A stretch of DNA of 64,000 bases from Psychroflexus planctonicus. GTDB taxonomy: Bacteria > Bacteroidota > Bacteroidia > Flavobacteriales > Flavobacteriaceae. Below, piece by piece: positions 1-8,259 of this stretch. Each line of letters starts with the position of its first letter. Within the stretch, counting starts at the first letter, position 1. The notes under the pieces are model-generated. The model did no database searches and was not told the DNA's origin. It worked only from the letters and a program-made list of their open reading frames with translations. The stretch covers positions 104,600 through 168,599 of the forward strand of contig NZ_BMGM01000008.1 in assembly GCF_014640195.1 (NCBI RefSeq). Reading direction: 5' to 3'. Made by a program: the position numbers and the translations under genes.

Positions 1-1528
1 CGTAGACTTCGCGTTCAGTTTCATCATTTTCAAATAATTTGTAAATTTTCCCAAAGTCGGTTTCTTCAAGTACTTCTGCATTTATTTCCAATACTTCAGC
101 TTCTACTTTTTCAATAGCAATATCGGTAATCGCTAAAGGAGAATTTTTTTTGTATTTCTTACCATTTACAAAAATCACTTTAGCATCGTTTAACAAATCG
201 TATAGCTCTTTTTCAGGAGCTACATATTCGGTAATATCAGCGGTTTCATTTTTAAAATCTCTTATGATAACTTGATCCTTGATAGCTTGATTTCCTGAAA
301 TAAAATTTTCTTTTTTGAAGCCATTTTCTTTATCAGAAAGTTTTATTTTAATGTGGGTAATTTCTCCTTTTCGGTTTCGCTTAATTCTAGAGAATTTCAA
401 TTTTTGATCGTGTTCTGCGAAAAAATCTTCTAATTCTTCTAAGGATTTATTTGTTGAATTCTTGGTGATTTTCACTTCAATTTTATCTAAAGTGGAAATA
501 GAAGTAGAGTCTTGCTGAATAACTTCAGAAGATTCTATTTTTGGTGTATCAGCAATTTCAACGGAAACTGGAGAAATTTCAGATTTAGGTTTTTCCACTT
601 CAATATATACTTCTTTGGCTAGGGTTTCGGTTTGAAAAAACCAGATAAAACCAATAATTAAGGGCAATATGAAAGTGTATTTGTACAAATTCACAGCTTT
701 TGATTTTTCTTTGTTTAGCATCATAATTCTGTTTTTTAAGGAAGATTGTTTAAAAAAGTAACTGGCATACTGCATGTTGGTTTCTAATGAAAAATAATTC
801 AGCAGCGTGTATTGGTATTGCTTTACAGACTTGGTTTTCTCTGCCGTTTTTGCATCGGCTATGTATTCTAAATTTTCGTCTATTGAAGCTCGATAACTAT
901 ACACAAATGGTAAAAACCATAGGAAAATACAGGCTAGATTTCCCAACAACATGTCTATGGAATGCCACTGTTTAATGTGAATTTTTTCGTGTGTTTTAAT
1001 AATGTTTAGTTCCTTTTTATCATGTAAATTAGGATTGTACGCCATGATGTTGAAAAATGAAAAGGCTTCAATTTTCTGTTCAGCTTCAAAATAGCAAATT
1101 CCATTTTGTTTAATTTTTTTCGCTTTATGAAGTAATTTCAATAGGGAAGAGCTTTGATAAATCAATTTCCCCAGGAAGAAAAGAATGCCCAATACATACA
1201 TAGAAAGCAAAATTTCATACCAAGTAATTTGTTCCCAAAAAGTAGGTTGTTGTACTGCTTCCACTTCAGGAGTAGTTGCTACTGGAATTTGTTGTTCGAC
1301 ATATGCTATTGTAGGTTCTACAATATTATTTTGGAGTGGAATTTCAACTTCGGTAATTTCAACATTGGTGAAAGTGATCAGCGGCAAACTAAAGCTGAGT
1401 AACAAACCCAAGACAAGATAAAGCCGGTTGACTTGTAAGAAACTTTCGCGGCTTAACAGCAATTTGTAAATGCAAAGGAAAACACTGATTAGTACGCTTG
1501 CTTTGCCAATATAAATGAGTGCATCCAT
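1..1528 (-). CDS. M56 family (BlaR1/MecR1-like) sensor metallopeptidase, partial
   Basis: Integral-membrane zinc peptidase of the BlaR1/MecR1 family, which senses a signal and triggers inactivation of its partner BlaI repressor. The gene runs off the left edge, so only the first 509 codons are present. The ATG at 1528 follows the blaI stop codon with one base between them, so the two are translationally coupled. The N-terminal half has about four membrane segments (roughly residues 5-25, 36-52, 105-122, 193-212) and a fifth near 290-305. The zinc motif HEKIH is at about residues 180-184. The rest is a charged periplasmic region with no visible penicillin-binding motif, as in most Bacteroidota M56 proteins, so the signal is unknown and need not be a beta-lactam. 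Confidence 0.88.
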   Translation of the reverse strand, partial: MDALIYIGKASVLISVFLCIYKLLLSRESFLQVNRLYLVLGLLLSFSLPLITFTNVEITEVEIPLQNNIVEPTIAYVEQQIPVATTPEVEAVQQPTFWEQITWYEILLSMYVLGILFFLGKLIYQSSSLLKLLHKAKKIKQNGICYFEAEQKIEAFSFFNIMAYNPNLHDKKELNIIKTHEKIHIKQWHSIDMLLGNLACIFLWFLPFVYSYRASIDENLEYIADAKTAEKTKSVKQYQYTLLNYFSLETNMQYASYFFKQSSLKNRIMMLNKEKSKAVNLYKYTFILPLIIGFIWFFQTETLAKEVYIEVEKPKSEISPVSVEIADTPKIESSEVIQQDSTSISTLDKIEVKITKNSTNKSLEELEDFFAEHDQKLKFSRIKRNRKGEITHIKIKLSDKENGFKKENFISGNQAIKDQVIIRDFKNETADITEYVAPEKELYDLLNDAKVIFVNGKKYKKNSPLAITDIAIEKVEAEVLEINAEVLEETDFGKIYKLFENDETEREVY

Positions 1529-1529
1529 T

Positions 1530-1892
1530 TTACTTGTTTTTTTCGATAATTTCGATAATTTCTTTTAAGTCTTCGGTGCTGATGTTTTCTTCTTTGGCAA
1601 AAAAGGAAACCAGATTTTTGTAGGAACCATCAAAAAACTTGCGTGTAGTCGAGTTCAAAACTTGCTTAGAATAATCTTCTTTTTCTACCAACGGAAAATA
1701 CCGATGTGTCTTTCCAAAAGCTTCATGGCTCACAAATTGTTTGTCTTCTAAATTTCGCACCATAGTAGAAACCGTGTTGTAGTGAATGTCTTCGTCTAAT
1801 TCTTCTACAATTTCTTTTACAAAGGCTTTTTCTAAAGTCCAAATCACGTGCATGATTTCTTCTTCTTTATGGGTGAGTTTTGGGAGTTGCAT
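1530..1892 (-). CDS. BlaI/MecI/CopY family transcriptional repressor
   Basis: Winged-helix repressor of about 120 residues, the partner of the M56 protease encoded directly downstream. The N-terminal core (QLPKLTHKEEEIMHVIW) and the recognition-helix region (HYNTVSTMVRNLED, about residues 46-59) are typical of BlaI/MecI. The C-terminal part is the dimerisation region and holds the stretch that partner proteases cleave in this family. An upstream ATG at 1919 would give a 129-residue protein, but it overlaps the -7 promoter element at 1917-1924. The ATG at 1892, leaving a leader of about 20 nt, is therefore preferred. Confidence 0.9.
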   Translation of the reverse strand: MQLPKLTHKEEEIMHVIWTLEKAFVKEIVEELDEDIHYNTVSTMVRNLEDKQFVSHEAFGKTHRYFPLVEKEDYSKQVLNSTTRKFFDGSYKNLVSFFAKEENISTEDLKEIIEIIEKNK

Positions 1893-1916
1893 ACAGTTTA
1901 ATTTTAATTCCATCAG

Positions 1917-1970
1917 CAAATGTAAACTAATTTTTTAGTTATACAACTATAAAAGTAGTTTTGTAACTAA
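1917..1970 (-). promoter_or_regulatory. blaI promoter and inverted-repeat operator
   Basis: Read on the minus strand, TTG is followed by 19 nt and then TACATTTG (1917-1924), a match to the Bacteroidota -33/-7 promoter. Overlapping the -33 part is an inverted repeat with 15-nt arms, TTAGTTATACAACTA (1935-1949) and TAGTTTTGTAACTAA (1956-1970), 13 of 15 positions symmetrical. Its inner TACA...TGTA core is the hallmark of BlaI/MecI/CopY operators, so autorepression is inferred. Confidence 0.75.
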
Positions 1971-2114
1971 ATGTTTCGTTTTTAATTTTACTTTCTTTTA
2001 TATTTAGGTGTGAAATTGAATTGTGAATAATTGTTTTAAGTGATTGATGAAATTTTTCTGAATTCAATTTAGCTTACATATTATATTTTATCTTCGCTGA
2101 AATTTCAAGATTTA

Positions 2115-3059
2115 ATGAGCATACTTTATTTATTCATCGGTTTTACGCTATTGGTTGTTGGAGGCGAGTTTTTAGTTCGGTCTTCTGTGGCGCTTTCATT
2201 CAAATTAAACATCTCACGTATGGTTATTGGTCTGACTGTGGTATCTTTTGCTACTTCTGCACCGGAACTTTTAGTAAGTGTTCAAGCAGCCTTAAATGAA
2301 AGTCCAGAAATTGCCATAGGCAATGTAATTGGTTCTAACATAGCAAATATTGGTTTGGTTATGGGAATAACTGCCATTATTGCACCTTTACTAATAGACC
2401 GTGATTTTTTTAGATTGAATTGGCCTGTAATGATGTTTTTTTCAGGTTTGCTATATTATTTTATGTTCACAGGAGCTGAAATTAATCGAGTAGAAGGCAT
2501 TCTATTTTTAGTATTATTAGCTGCATACTTGTATTATCTAATTAAAAGAAGTCGTGGTACTAAAGGTAATGTTCCTGCTGAAGTAGACGAGAAATTACAA
2601 GAAGTCAGTAATTTTAAAGTAGGAATTTGGCTGATAATTGGTGGACTTGGATTGTATTTTGGTTCGGAATTGTTAGTGAAAGGTGCGGTAGATTTAGCTG
2701 AAAAAATGGGTGTAAGTAATCGTGTAATTGCTATTACTATGATTGCCGTAGGAACAAGTATTCCAGAATTGGCAGCATCAGTAATTTCTGCGTTTAAAGG
2801 AGAAAAGGCTTTGTCTTTAGGAAATTTAATCGGTTCTAATATTTTTAATATTGCTGCAGTTTTAGGCATAACAGCTACAATTTTACCAATTCCTATCAAT
2901 TCAACAGAAATTTTAAGTCAAGATATGGTCTTGATGATTGGTATTGCTACTGTTTTGCTACCTCTTGGATTTATAGCTCCAAAAATGAGTTTAAGTAGAT
3001 ATAAAGGTTTTTTGCTTTTCGCGTTTTACATGTCTTTTATATATATAGTGGCTTTTTAA
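2115..3059 (+). CDS. CaCA-family sodium/calcium (or other cation) antiporter
   Basis: Inner-membrane cation exchanger of the CaCA superfamily (YrbG/K-dependent Na/Ca exchanger-like), 314 residues and about ten membrane segments. The two family alpha-repeats are visible: PELLVS plus GNVIGSNIANIG (about residues 50-82) and SIPELAAS plus GNLIGSNIFNIAAVLG (about residues 215-250). These repeats line the ion path. A charged cytoplasmic loop (about 142-165) separates the halves. The ion cannot be assigned from sequence. It stands alone between the divergent blaI promoter and glnN. Confidence 0.9.
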   Translation: MSILYLFIGFTLLVVGGEFLVRSSVALSFKLNISRMVIGLTVVSFATSAPELLVSVQAALNESPEIAIGNVIGSNIANIGLVMGITAIIAPLLIDRDFFRLNWPVMMFFSGLLYYFMFTGAEINRVEGILFLVLLAAYLYYLIKRSRGTKGNVPAEVDEKLQEVSNFKVGIWLIIGGLGLYFGSELLVKGAVDLAEKMGVSNRVIAITMIAVGTSIPELAASVISAFKGEKALSLGNLIGSNIFNIAAVLGITATILPIPINSTEILSQDMVLMIGIATVLLPLGFIAPKMSLSRYKGFLLFAFYMSFIYIVAF

Positions 3060-3109
3060 TTATTTTCACGGGGGTTAAAAATATTTTTGTATTTAGGTAA
3101 ATAATTTAA

Positions 3110-3150
3110 CCCTATAAATTTAGGGGGTGTTTTGATTTTTTTTACTTTTG
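3110..3150 (+). promoter_or_regulatory. glnN promoter with candidate operator
   Basis: A -7 element TACTTTTG lies at 3143-3150, 23 bp before the glnN ATG. No good -33 TTG is present. Instead a small inverted repeat CCCTA-TAAATT-TAGGG (3110-3125) covers the -33 position, and a GGGTTAAA / TTTAACCC pair lies at about 3072-3112. An activator- or repressor-controlled nitrogen-responsive promoter is an inference from position only. Confidence 0.5.
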
Positions 3151-3172
3151 CCGTGAATCAAATTAAAAATTT

Positions 3173-5356
3173 ATGGCTACACTTCGATTTAATGCATTAA
3201 AAGAAACACTTTCCCGAAAACCAATCCCGGTTGAAGAGAAGGTAAGACGTTCTGAAATTTTTGGTAAGAACGTTTTTGGTGAATTTGCTATGCGCCAACA
3301 CCTTACTAAAGACTCTTACAAATCTGTAATGGATGCTATTCAAAATGGTAGTAAAATAGACCGTGACTTGGCAGACCATATTTCAACAGGAATGAAAGAA
3401 TGGGCAATTGCTAAAGGAGCAACACACTACACACATTGGTTTCAACCTCTAACAGGTTCTACTGCAGAAAAGCATGATGCTTTTTTTGAAACCTTTGGAG
3501 ATGGAACAGCAATCGAAAAATTTAATGGTGGTCAATTAGTTCAACAAGAACCAGATGCTTCTAGTTTTCCAAACGGTGGAATTAGAAACACTTTTGAAGC
3601 ACGTGGTTACACCGCTTGGGATCCAACTTCGCCAGCTTTTGTTTGGGGTACAACTTTATGTATTCCAACTATTTTTGTTTCGTATACAGGAGAAGCCTTA
3701 GATTATAAAACACCTTTACTGCGTTCGTTGAGTGCTTTAGATAAAGCAGCAACAGACGTAGCAAAATATTTTGATAGAAAAGTAACTAAAGTAACCGCTA
3801 CACTTGGCTGGGAACAAGAATACTTTTTAATTGATTCTGCACTTGCTTCATCAAGACACGATATCATGATGTCTGGAAGAACTTTATTAGGTCACGCGCC
3901 TGCTAAAGGGCAGCAGTTGGATGACCATTATTTTGGTTCTATTCCTGCCCGAGTTTTGAACTTTATGCGCGATTTAGAGACGGAATGCATGTATTTAGGT
4001 ATTCCTGTAAAAACAAGACACAATGAAGTTGCACCCAATCAATTTGAGTTAGCGCCTATTTTTGAAGAAGCCAATTTAGCGGTAGATCACAATTCATTGA
4101 TTATGGATGTGATGGATAAGGTTGCGGATAGACATAACTTTAAAGTACTTTTCCATGAAAAACCATTTGCAAATGTAAACGGTAGTGGTAAGCACAATAA
4201 TTGGTCGTTGGCAACCGATACAGGTTCTAACTTGTTGAGTCCAGGCAAAACACCAATGAAAAATTTACAGTTCTTAACTTTCTTTGTCAATACCATTAAA
4301 GCAGTTTGCGATAACGAAGAAATTTTAAGAGCAACCATCGCTTCTGCATCTAACGATCATCGTTTAGGAGCAAATGAAGCTCCGCCTGCTATTATTTCAG
4401 TATTCATCGGTTCGCAATTAACTAAAGTCTTGGACGAATTAGAAAAAGTAACTGACGGTAAACTTTCACCAGAAGAAAAAACCGATTTAAAACTGAATGT
4501 GGTAGGTAAAATACCTGAGATTTTATTAGATAACACAGACCGAAATAGAACTTCTCCTTTTGCTTTCACAGGGAATAAATTCGAATTCCGTGCTGTTGGT
4601 TCAACGGCAAATTGTGCCGATCCAATGACAACTTTAAACGCTATGGTTGCAAAACAACTTATAGAATTTAAAGCTGAAGTAGATGCATTAGTAGCTAAAA
4701 AAATGAAAAAGGATGATGCTATTTTTAATGTGCTTAGAGAATACATTAAATCATCTAAGAAAATTCGTTTTGAAGGAGATGGATATGGTCAAGCATGGGA
4801 AGATGAAGCAGCAAAACGCGGATTAAGCAATAATAAATCTACACCAACTGCGCTTCAGCCTAAGGTTTCAAAAAAAGCTATTGAATTGTACACTAGTCTT
4901 CAAATCATGAATGAAGTAGAAATAACTGCTCGTTATGAAATTGAAATTGAAGATTACTCAAAGGAAATTCAAATTGAAGGTAGACTAATTGGTGACATTG
5001 CTAGAAATCACGTAATTCCTACGGCAATTGCTTATCAAAACGTGTTGATTAAAAACGTAAAAGGCTTGAAAGAAATCTATGGCGAATCTTTTAAAGAAAT
5101 TGCCAAAGAACAAATGAGCATTATTGAAGCTATTTCTAATCATATAGAAAACATTAATAAAGCCACTGGCGAAATGATTGAAGCGCGTAAGAAAGCAAAC
5201 GTAATTGAAGAAGCAACTAAACGTGCTCACGCATATTGCGATGAAGTAAAGCCTTACTTTGATGTAATACGTTATCATTGTGATAAACTAGAATTAATGG
5301 TAGATGATGAAATTTGGCCATTAACTAAATACAGAGAAATGCTATTTACTAAATAG
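3173..5356 (+). CDS. glnN: Type III glutamine synthetase
   Basis: ATP-dependent glutamate plus ammonia to glutamine, the main ammonium-assimilating step. At 727 residues it is the long GSIII form found in Bacteroidota and cyanobacteria, not the ~470-residue GSI. Recognisable signatures are the RHNEVAPNQFELAPIF block near residue 282 and NGSGKHNNWS near residue 336 (ATP/glutamate site), and the C-terminal helical region typical of GSIII. It is monocistronic, with its own promoter and a strong terminator 20 bp after the stop. Confidence 0.97.
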   Translation: MATLRFNALKETLSRKPIPVEEKVRRSEIFGKNVFGEFAMRQHLTKDSYKSVMDAIQNGSKIDRDLADHISTGMKEWAIAKGATHYTHWFQPLTGSTAEKHDAFFETFGDGTAIEKFNGGQLVQQEPDASSFPNGGIRNTFEARGYTAWDPTSPAFVWGTTLCIPTIFVSYTGEALDYKTPLLRSLSALDKAATDVAKYFDRKVTKVTATLGWEQEYFLIDSALASSRHDIMMSGRTLLGHAPAKGQQLDDHYFGSIPARVLNFMRDLETECMYLGIPVKTRHNEVAPNQFELAPIFEEANLAVDHNSLIMDVMDKVADRHNFKVLFHEKPFANVNGSGKHNNWSLATDTGSNLLSPGKTPMKNLQFLTFFVNTIKAVCDNEEILRATIASASNDHRLGANEAPPAIISVFIGSQLTKVLDELEKVTDGKLSPEEKTDLKLNVVGKIPEILLDNTDRNRTSPFAFTGNKFEFRAVGSTANCADPMTTLNAMVAKQLIEFKAEVDALVAKKMKKDDAIFNVLREYIKSSKKIRFEGDGYGQAWEDEAAKRGLSNNKSTPTALQPKVSKKAIELYTSLQIMNEVEITARYEIEIEDYSKEIQIEGRLIGDIARNHVIPTAIAYQNVLIKNVKGLKEIYGESFKEIAKEQMSIIEAISNHIENINKATGEMIEARKKANVIEEATKRAHAYCDEVKPYFDVIRYHCDKLELMVDDEIWPLTKYREMLFTK

Positions 5357-5376
5357 TTTTCCAGATTAACATCAGT

Positions 5377-5418
5377 AAAAAACCCCTTCTAGATTTAATA
5401 ATCTAGAAGGGGTTTTTT
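5377..5418. terminator. Bidirectional rho-independent terminator
   Basis: Perfect 13-bp stem, CCCCTTCTAGATT (5383-5395) with its complement at 5400-5412, loop TAAT, flanked by A6 on the left and T6 on the right. It ends glnN on the plus strand and the DUF4174 gene on the minus strand. Confidence 0.93.
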
Positions 5419-5431
5419 ATTGAATAAATGT

Positions 5432-5904
5432 TTATTTGTTTTCTTGTCTTTCTTCTTTACGCTTTTCTTCTAGCTTTTCAGCTCTTTTTTGTCTTTGAAT
5501 TTCTTGTTTGCGCATAGGCATGCTATCAATTAAGTCGAAAAGTTCATCAATTTCTATGGCTCTATTTCTTCGTAACTTAATACTTCCATCTAGCCCCATT
5601 AAAATAGCTTCAAAGTCAGTGTCATCTGAACGTAAATTTTGGTAGGTTTCAGCTAAACGTATACTGCTTGCAGGTGAATTAAAAATATGTTTTGCTCCAT
5701 TTTTGGTTAGCTGTATAACGCCAATTTTCTCTCAATTGCTCCTTCACGGTTGGCTTCAATGGCACCTACTTGCTCTTCAAGTTGGGGATGTTCTTCTTCT
5801 TGACTAAGCAAAATTAACCAGCGTCTTTCATTATCATCAGTGGTTTGAGCCCACGACAAAGTGTAACCAAAAAACAAGCAAATAAAAAGGGATATTTTTT
5901 TCAT
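5432..5904 (-). pseudogene. DUF4174 domain protein, interrupted by a -1 frameshift
   Basis: Two reading frames together make one DUF4174 protein of about 155 residues. The first frame (5904 to about 5726) gives a signal peptide (MKKISLFICLFFGYTLSWAQ) and the start of the domain (RRWLILLSQEEEHPQLEEQ), then stops at 5707. The continuation in another frame (about 5728 to 5432) reads KIGVIQLTKNGAKHIF and ends with the family block MGLDGSIKLRR...ELFDLIDSMPMRKQEIQ plus a basic coiled tail. The switch point is the A4 run (plus-strand T5725-5728), where one missing A restores the frame. This is either a real pseudogene or a homopolymer sequencing error. Function of DUF4174 is unknown. It lies 10 bp after the Omp85-like gene. 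Confidence 0.8.
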
Positions 5905-5914
5905 ATCAAAAAGA

Positions 5915-7084
5915 TTAAAAGGCTTCGCCTATGGTGATGTAAAAACCGTTTTCATCGGGTGTGATGGCATAATCTAAACGCGCAAAAATGTCTTTTTTCT
6001 GAAAGAGTAAAAACCGAATTCCGCCACCAACAGCCCATTTTAAGTCGTATTGGTCAATGTTTTTAAATTCATCAAAAACAGTTCCAAGACTTGAAAAAAC
6101 AGTAGCTCCCCAACGGTCTGTAAAACCCAGTTTAAGCGGTAGCATTCTGTATTCTACCTGTGTTGCTAATAATTTATTATCTCTGTATCTTCCTTGAAAG
6201 TAACCTCGCATCATGTTTTTTCCACCCATTAAAGCCAACTGATTGAATGGAATATTGCCACCAAAATTGAATTCACCAAGAAATTGAGCTGCTAAAACAT
6301 TTCGTTTATTATTGAAAGATTTAAAGAAACGGGTGTCGGTAATAATGTTGTGGTATTTTACATCGCTTTCCCAAAAAGGATTGAAATTGACATAACCCAA
6401 TTCTGAAAAAAATCCATCTCTTACATTGAGTACATTGTGCCTTTCATCGTATACTAAACCCACTCCTAAACCTAGATTGGTAGTTCCTTCTGCGCCAAAA
6501 GGCAAGTTGGCACTCAATTCATCTCCAGTTTCACCAGGTTCAAATTCTACTTTGCTTAAACTTCTAAAATCGGCTTCAAAACCAATAAAGAAATTTTTAC
6601 GGACTCTACGCAGTACTCTCTCTTTAATTTGAAATTGGCGTGCATCAACAATGGCTGTGCTTTTTAGTGGAACTTCTTCTTGCTCGCTTCGTACGCCATA
6701 ATACGGTAACGGAAATCGTTGAAATTCAAGTTCCCCTAAAAAAAACCATTCGTCTTTATCTGAATAAATAGCATGTTCAAAACGAGCTCCAAATTGATTT
6801 TTCAAAGTATAAAAAGCGAAACCACTAATCTCGCTTAAACGGTTATGAATATCTTCATTAGCAAAATACACATATAATGGGCTAAATCCAATTTCTACAC
6901 TGGTTTCAGGTTCATATCCTATGGTAGGATACATCATAAATTGTGATTTTTCTTCGGCTACGGTATCTCTGATTAACCTATTTACATAGCTAAAAAGTTT
7001 ATTCTTCTTTTCTTTTTGTGCATTAACATTAAAAGTCGTGAAAATACACAGTAGAAGAAAAGTCAGGATTTTTAATTTTTTCAT
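5915..7084 (-). CDS. Omp85/BamA-superfamily outer-membrane beta-barrel protein
   Basis: Secreted 389-residue protein: a signal peptide cut after about NVNAQ, a short linker, then a barrel of amphipathic strands ending in an aromatic residue (GEAF). The conserved surface-antigen motif GGKNMMRGYFQGRYRDN (about residue 285) corresponds to the lid-loop RGF/RGY of BamA/TamA-type barrels. There are no POTRA domains, so it is a POTRA-less D15-like barrel rather than BamA itself. Such proteins are common in Bacteroidota and their substrates are mostly unknown. It probably forms a unit with the DUF4174 gene downstream. Confidence 0.85.
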   Translation of the reverse strand: MKKLKILTFLLLCIFTTFNVNAQKEKKNKLFSYVNRLIRDTVAEEKSQFMMYPTIGYEPETSVEIGFSPLYVYFANEDIHNRLSEISGFAFYTLKNQFGARFEHAIYSDKDEWFFLGELEFQRFPLPYYGVRSEQEEVPLKSTAIVDARQFQIKERVLRRVRKNFFIGFEADFRSLSKVEFEPGETGDELSANLPFGAEGTTNLGLGVGLVYDERHNVLNVRDGFFSELGYVNFNPFWESDVKYHNIITDTRFFKSFNNKRNVLAAQFLGEFNFGGNIPFNQLALMGGKNMMRGYFQGRYRDNKLLATQVEYRMLPLKLGFTDRWGATVFSSLGTVFDEFKNIDQYDLKWAVGGGIRFLLFQKKDIFARLDYAITPDENGFYITIGEAF

Positions 7085-7166
7085 AAAAATTGATGAACAA
7101 TAAACAATAAAAATAACTAACTTTTTTGATACCTAATAATCTATAAAGTTACTATTTCACTAAATT

Positions 7167-8240
7167 TTAAACTAATTCTACTTCTTTTATATTCTGATTT
7201 TGAATGTATTCACTTAAATAGCTTGCATCTTTTTTAATTCCGCCCAGTGTGGCCGAACCACGAGTATGAAGCCATGGTAAACCAATAAAATATAAACCTT
7301 TATTGTTGCTTACTCCACGTTGATGAACCGGATATCCATCTTTGTCTAGTTCTAATCCTTCTATCCAAGAGAAATTTGGGCGATATCCCGTTGCCCAAAC
7401 AATGTTTTCTACATCGTTTAATTCTTTTTTTTCAGTAATGATGGTTTCGCCTTCTGCATCTAGACACTTACCAACCGGAATTACATTTTCTCGTTGAAGT
7501 ATACCTTTTACATCCGTACCGATGATGGGCTGTTTACCTTGACTAATGAATTTTCCTATCCATGAATTTTTGCTAAAACTTAAATACCCAAATTTGGTAA
7601 ACCACCACCATAGTGTTTTTCCTAAAATTTCTTGGGGAAGTGTACTTACATCGGTATCTCCTGCAAAATACACATCGTGTTCTGAATGTTGAGAAATTTC
7701 ATCTAAAATTTGATATCCAGAATCTCCAGCGCCTACCACCATGCTTGGGCCATCTTTTAATTTATCTGGATTTTTATAAAAGTTACTATGACTTTGATAA
7801 ACTTCAGTATCAATTTTTTCTGCAAAACGAGGTGTATATGGAATATGAAAAGGACCTGTTGCAATGATTATTTGCTTTGCAAAAAATTCGCCTTGGTCAG
7901 TTTCAATTTTAAAGATTCCATTTTTTTTATCGATGTGCTCTACAAAAGTGTTGAGTTGAACGGGGATGTCAAATTCTTTTACGTATTTTTTGAAGTATTC
8001 TGCAACTTCGTATTTGTTGGGGTAGTGGCCTTTTTCAGCAGGAAATTCAAGCCCTTTTAGGTTGTTGAATTCAGTTGGAGTAAACAAAGTTAACGAATCC
8101 CATCTGCGCAACCAAGAAGCTCCAATTTCGTCTTCTTTGTCCAACACAAGAAAGTTTTTATTCAATTGTTTTAACTCGTAAGCCATAGATAACCCGGCTT
8201 GTGCTGCACCAATTATTATAAAATCGTAAATTCCATTCAT
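7167..8240 (-). CDS. FAD/NAD(P)-dependent oxidoreductase (CzcO/flavin monooxygenase-like)
   Basis: Soluble two-dinucleotide-binding-domain flavoprotein of 357 residues. The N-terminal FAD fingerprint is IIGAAQAGLS (residues 9-18), with Ala where the second Gly of GxGxxG is usual. The NAD(P)H fingerprint VVGAGDSGYQ is near residue 165 and the late ATGYRPNFSW motif is near residue 280. These place it with CzcO-like / class B monooxygenase-related proteins. The substrate is unknown. On the minus strand a TACATTTG element (8245-8252) sits only 4 nt before the ATG, so the transcript may be leaderless or nearly so. Confidence 0.85.
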   Translation of the reverse strand: MNGIYDFIIIGAAQAGLSMAYELKQLNKNFLVLDKEDEIGASWLRRWDSLTLFTPTEFNNLKGLEFPAEKGHYPNKYEVAEYFKKYVKEFDIPVQLNTFVEHIDKKNGIFKIETDQGEFFAKQIIIATGPFHIPYTPRFAEKIDTEVYQSHSNFYKNPDKLKDGPSMVVGAGDSGYQILDEISQHSEHDVYFAGDTDVSTLPQEILGKTLWWWFTKFGYLSFSKNSWIGKFISQGKQPIIGTDVKGILQRENVIPVGKCLDAEGETIITEKKELNDVENIVWATGYRPNFSWIEGLELDKDGYPVHQRGVSNNKGLYFIGLPWLHTRGSATLGGIKKDASYLSEYIQNQNIKEVELV

Positions 8241-8259
8241 ACTACAAATGTAAGCAATA

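Noticed and set aside
787..1421. Plus-strand ORFs of 62-82 codons opposite the M56 gene
   Set aside because: They lie antisense to a clear, fully open M56 peptidase frame with zinc motif; no independent support.
5720..5735. Programmed -1 ribosomal frameshift in the DUF4174 gene
   Set aside because: The site AGAAAATTG is not a good X XXY YYZ slippery heptamer and no strong hairpin lies just after it; a base loss or sequencing error is simpler.
5707..5904. 65-aa protein as a genuine stand-alone gene
   Set aside because: The conserved second half of DUF4174 follows at once in another frame; the 65-aa product would be only half a domain.
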